Source: Glandiceps talaboti (lineage: Eukaryota; Hemichordata; Enteropneusta; Spengelidae). Taken from it: a stretch of 64,000 nt of DNA. Position 1 is the first letter of the stretch. Each line of letters starts with the position of its first letter. The stretch spans positions 2,310,517-2,374,516 of the forward strand of contig NC_135552.1 in assembly GCF_964340395.1 (NCBI RefSeq). The letters run 5' to 3'. Shown here in pieces: positions 60,278 to 64,000 of this stretch. A program made the position numbers and the translations under genes. The notes under the pieces are model-generated. The model was not told the DNA's origin and searched no databases. It saw only the letters and a list, made by a program, of their open reading frames with translations.

Positions 60278-60861
60278 TAGAAGTCAGTTATTGAAGTTGA
60301 AACAAATCGGCTTCAATGACATTTTTACTAATGTTACTAGTTTATTGATGTGTATGACACAATTGAAATATTTATTTGTTGATTCATTTATTGTTTGAAT
60401 CTGACTCAAGGCCCATATAAACAAGCATAAAAAGTAATGGTATAAAATCAATAGAGAATATCTCTCCAATGGTTGCACTGGAGAGAATCACATGAATACA
60501 TGAATAAACACACTGTCCATAAACATTGCTACTGTCTGCCACTGCCATTCTCATAAACAAAGTTGTAGACACTCTTCCCAACAAGTTCACCAAAAGACAA
60601 AACTGAATAAAAAAACAAACATAGCAGACCTAACCTTAATTTGACTAGAGCAAAAGGCAAAATTCCTGCATAGAAAGTTACCATGTATGTAAAGTAATCG
60701 CATTTGTCTAGTAATATCATCATCACCCATGAAGCTACTGAGAACAATTTCACACCCAGATATAATGTCTTGAACAATACTATTGTTACATTTGAATACA
60801 TTGGTATATCTGACAAATGTATATTTTGTTACAATGTATATATGATTTGGAGTTGATCTGC
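60278..60861. other. Unique sequence between two arrays
   Basis: About 580 bp of intron 6. I checked for the next dehydrogenase exon and found none. The minus-strand frames here (60284-60816) have no motif. Confidence 0.6.
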
Positions 60862-61195
60862 TAACTACATTTGTAACTTTCACTAAGAGAGACACAAAGT
60901 CAACTACATTTGTAACTTTCACTAAGAGAGACACAAAGTCAACTACATTTGTAACTTTCACTAAGAGAGACACAAAGTCAACTACATTTGTAACTTTCAC
61001 TAAGAGAGACACAAAGTCAACTACATTTGTAACTTTCACTAAGAGAGACACAAAGTCAACTACATTTGTAACTTTCACTAAGAGAGACACAAAGTCAACT
61101 ACATTTGTAACTTTCACTAAGAGAGACACAAAGTCAACTACATTTGTAACTTTCACTAAGAGAGACACAAAGTCAACTACATTTGTAACTTTCAT
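60862..61195. repeat. 39-bp tandem array, about 8.5 copies
   Basis: Unit AACTACATTTGTAACTTTCA, CTAAGAGAGACACAAAGTC, with no differences that I can see between full copies. Minus strand reads KVTNVVDFVSLLV repeatedly. Confidence 0.96.
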
Positions 61196-61289
61196 TTGTC
61201 TTAACAGTTAATAGAAGGAAATAACATGATGATGAGGTTGTTGTTTGTTAAGAATTGTCAATGAAATATGTTTGCCTTAGCAAGGTTTG

Positions 61290-64000
61290 TTTGAGTACTA
61301 ATATGTGTTGTGTCAATCACAGGGTGCAATTGAGTACTAGGGTACAATTGAGTACTAATATGTGTTGTGTCAATCACAGGGTACAATTGAGTACTAATAT
61401 GTGTTGTGTCAATCACAGGGTACAATTGAGTACTAATATGTGTTGTGTCAATCACAGGGTACAATTGAGTACTAATATGTGTTGTGTCAATCACAGGGTA
61501 CAATTGAGTACTAATATGTGTTGTGTCAATCACAGGGTACAATTGAGTACTAATATGTGTTGTGTCAATCACAGGGTACAATTGAGTACTAATATGTGTT
61601 GTGTCAATCACAGGGTGCAATTGAGTACTAATATGTGTTGTGTCAATCACAGGGTACAATTGAGTACTAGGGTACAATTGAGTACTAATATGTGTTGTGT
61701 CAATCACAGGGTACAATTGAGTACTAATATGTGTTGTGTCAATCACAGGGTACAATTGAGTACTAGGGTACAATTGAGTACTAATATGTGTTGTGTCAAT
61801 CACAGGGTACAATTGAGTACTAATATGTGTTGTGTCAATCACAGGGTACAATTGAGTACTAGGGTACAATTGAGTACTAATATGTGTTGTGTCAATCACA
61901 GGGTACAATTGAGTACTAGGGTACAATTGAGTACTAATATGTGTTGTGTCAATCACAGGGTACAATTGAGTACTAATATGTGTTGTGTCAATCACAGGGT
62001 ACAATTGAGTACTAGGGTACAATTGAGTACTAATATGTGTTGTGTCAATCACAGGGTACAATTGAGTACTAATATGTGTTGTGTCAATCACAGGGTACAA
62101 TTGAGTACTAGGGTACAATTGAGTACTAATATGTGTTGTGTCAATCACAGGGTACAATTGAGTACTAGGGTACAATTGAGTACTAATATGTGTTGTGTCA
62201 ATCACAGGGTACAATTGAGTACTAGGGTACAATTGAGTACTAATATGTGTTGTGTCAATCACAGGGTACAATTGAGTACTAATATGTGTTGTGTCAATCA
62301 CAGGGTACAATTGAGTACTAGGGTACAATTGAGTACTAATATGTGTTGTGTCAATCACAGGGTACAATTGAGTACTAGGGTACAATTGAGTACTAATATG
62401 TGTTGTGTCAATCACAGGGTACAATTGAGTACTAGGGTACAATTGAGTACTAATATGTGTTGTGTCAATCACAGGGTACAATTGAGTACTAATATGTGTT
62501 GTGTCAATCACAGGGTACAATTGAGTACTAATATGTGTTGTGTCAATCACAGGGTGCAATTGAGTACTAATATGTGTTGTGTCAATCACAGGGTACAATT
62601 GAGTACTAATATGTGTTGTGTCAATCACAGGGTACAATTGAGTACTAGGGTACAATTGAGTACTAATATGTGTTGTGTCAATCACAGGGTACAATTGAGT
62701 ACTAGGGTACAATTGAGTACTAATATGTGTTGTGTCAATCACAGGGTACAATTGAGTACTAGGGTACAATTGAGTACTAATATGTGTTGTGTCAATCACA
62801 GGGTACAATTGAGTACTAGGGTACAATTGAGTACTAATATGTGTTGTGTCAATCACAGGGTACAATTGAGTACTAATATGTGTTGTGTCAATCACAGGGT
62901 GCAATTGAGTACTAATATGTGTTGTGTCAATCACAGGGTACAATTGAGTACTAATATGTGTTGTGTCAATCACAGGGTACAATTGAGTACTAATATGTGT
63001 TGTGTCAATCACAGGGTGCAATTGAGTACTAATATGTGTTGTGTCAATCACAGGGTACAATTGAGTACTAATATGTGTTGTGTCAATCACAGGGTACAAT
63101 TGAGTACTAATATGTGTTGTGTCAATCACAGGGTACAATTGAGTACTAATATGTGTTGTGTCAATCACAGGGTGCAATTGAGTACTAATATGTGTTGTGT
63201 CAATCACAGGGTACAATTGAGTACTAATATGTGTTGTGTCAATCACAGGGTGCAATTGAGTACTAATATGTGTTGTGTCAATCACAGGGTACAATTGAGT
63301 ACTAATATGTGTTGTGTCAATCACAGGGTACAATTGAGTACTAGGGTACAATTGAGTACTAATATGTGTTGTGTCAATTACAGGGTACAATTGAGTACTA
63401 GGGTACAATTGAGTACTAATATGTGTTGTGTCAATCACAGGGTGCAATTGAGTACTAGGGTACAATTGAGTACTAATATGTGTTGTGTCAGTCACAGGGT
63501 ACAATTGAGTACTAGGGTACAATTGAGTACTAATATGTGTTGTGTCAATCACAGGGTACAATTGAGTACTAATATGTGTTGTGTCAATCACAGGGTACAA
63601 TTGAGTACTAATATGTGTTGTGTCAATCACAGGGTACAATTGAGTACTAATATGTGTTGTGTCAATCACAGGGTGCAATTGAGTACTAGGGTACAATTGA
63701 GTACTAATATGTGTTGTGTCAATCACAGGGTACAATTGAGTACTAGGGTACAATTGAGTACTAATATGTGTTGTGTCAATCACAGGGTACAATTGAGTAC
63801 TAATATGTGTTGTGTCAATTACAGGGTGCAATTGAGTACTAGGGTACAATTGAGTACTAATATGTGTTGTGTCAATCACAGGGTACAATTGAGTACTAGT
63901 ATGTGTTGTGTCAATCACAGGGTACAATTGAGTACTAGGGTACAATTGAGTACTAATATGTGTTGTGTCAATCACAGGGTACAATTGAGTACTAGGGTAC
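61290..64000. repeat. Mixed 39/18-bp tandem array, runs off the window
   Basis: Basic 39-bp unit GGGTACAATTGAGTACTAAT, ATGTGTTGTGTCAATCACA. In many places an extra 18-bp block GGGTACAATTGAGTACTA is inserted, giving 57-bp units. Minority units have GGGTGCAATT. Both 39 and 18 are multiples of 3, so the minus strand is open for 908 codons (TTHISTQLYPVID and STQLYP); this is satellite, not a repetitive protein, as no splice sites, leader or other domain accompany it. Confidence 0.97.

Noticed and set aside
60284-60816. Minus-strand frames of 64-95 codons between arrays
   Set aside because: Hydrophobic AT-rich frames without family signature or splice support.
61258-63984. 908-codon minus-strand open frame (STQLYPVIDTTHI repeats)
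   Set aside because: It is the 39/18-bp satellite translated; both lengths are multiples of 3, so the frame stays open automatically. No unique domain, leader or splice signals.

Overview
This window is eukaryotic, and almost certainly from a non-model metazoan, probably a marine invertebrate. It holds two spliced genes with short exons (39-286 nt), long AT-rich introns with GT..AG borders, CR1/L2-like and Penelope-like retroelement remnants, and a very heavy load of minisatellites. I cannot name the species or phylum.

Minus strand, 428-20073: the 5' part of a kinesin-2 family motor gene, best matched to KIF17/OSM-3. Seven coding exons join in phase into 455 codons: the complete motor domain, the neck and the first coiled-coil segment. 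The C-terminal half lies beyond position 1. The first coding exon has a splice acceptor 7 nt before its ATG, so an untranslated leader exon is expected further upstream. Candidates are at 29.7 kb and in a CpG-enriched block at 30.2-31.1 kb.

Plus strand, 35481-56022: the 5' part of a classical short-chain dehydrogenase/reductase, best matched to HSD17B14 (DHRS10). Six exons join in phase into 168 codons and include the TGGxxGIG cofactor loop, NNAG and the catalytic Asn, Ser, Tyr and Lys. About 100 C-terminal residues are missing and should lie beyond 64000. The two genes point away from each other, about 15 kb apart measured between their ATG codons. Nothing in the sequence links their functions.

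By my addition roughly 40% of the window is tandem repeats. The largest arrays are all intronic: 49 bp x ~84 (7.4-11.6 kb), 50 bp x ~51 (39.0-41.6 kb), ~58 bp x ~35 (45.5-47.5 kb), ~55 bp (50.4-55.4 kb, split by a LINE), 46 bp x ~90 (56.1-60.3 kb) and a mixed 39/18 bp array running off the end (61.3-64 kb). Several arrays in the dehydrogenase gene start within tens of bases of a 5' splice site, and the intron 5 unit seems to include the splice-donor sequence. Other repeats are two related Helitron-like elements (0.6-1.6 and 17.7-19.2 kb), elements with tetranucleotide tracts and hairpin ends (42.7-44.0 and 48.6-50.1 kb), several long inverted repeats (15.6, 32.3, 32.9-33.7, 34.7-35.4 kb), a 0.7 kb duplicated repeat (25.2/26.0 kb) and many microsatellites.

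I found no convincing new biological system, RNA gene or CRISPR array. The long open frames, including one of 908 codons, are translated satellite DNA. The observations most worth following are the link between arrays and splice junctions, the nested duplication history of the arrays, and the Helitron-like termini.
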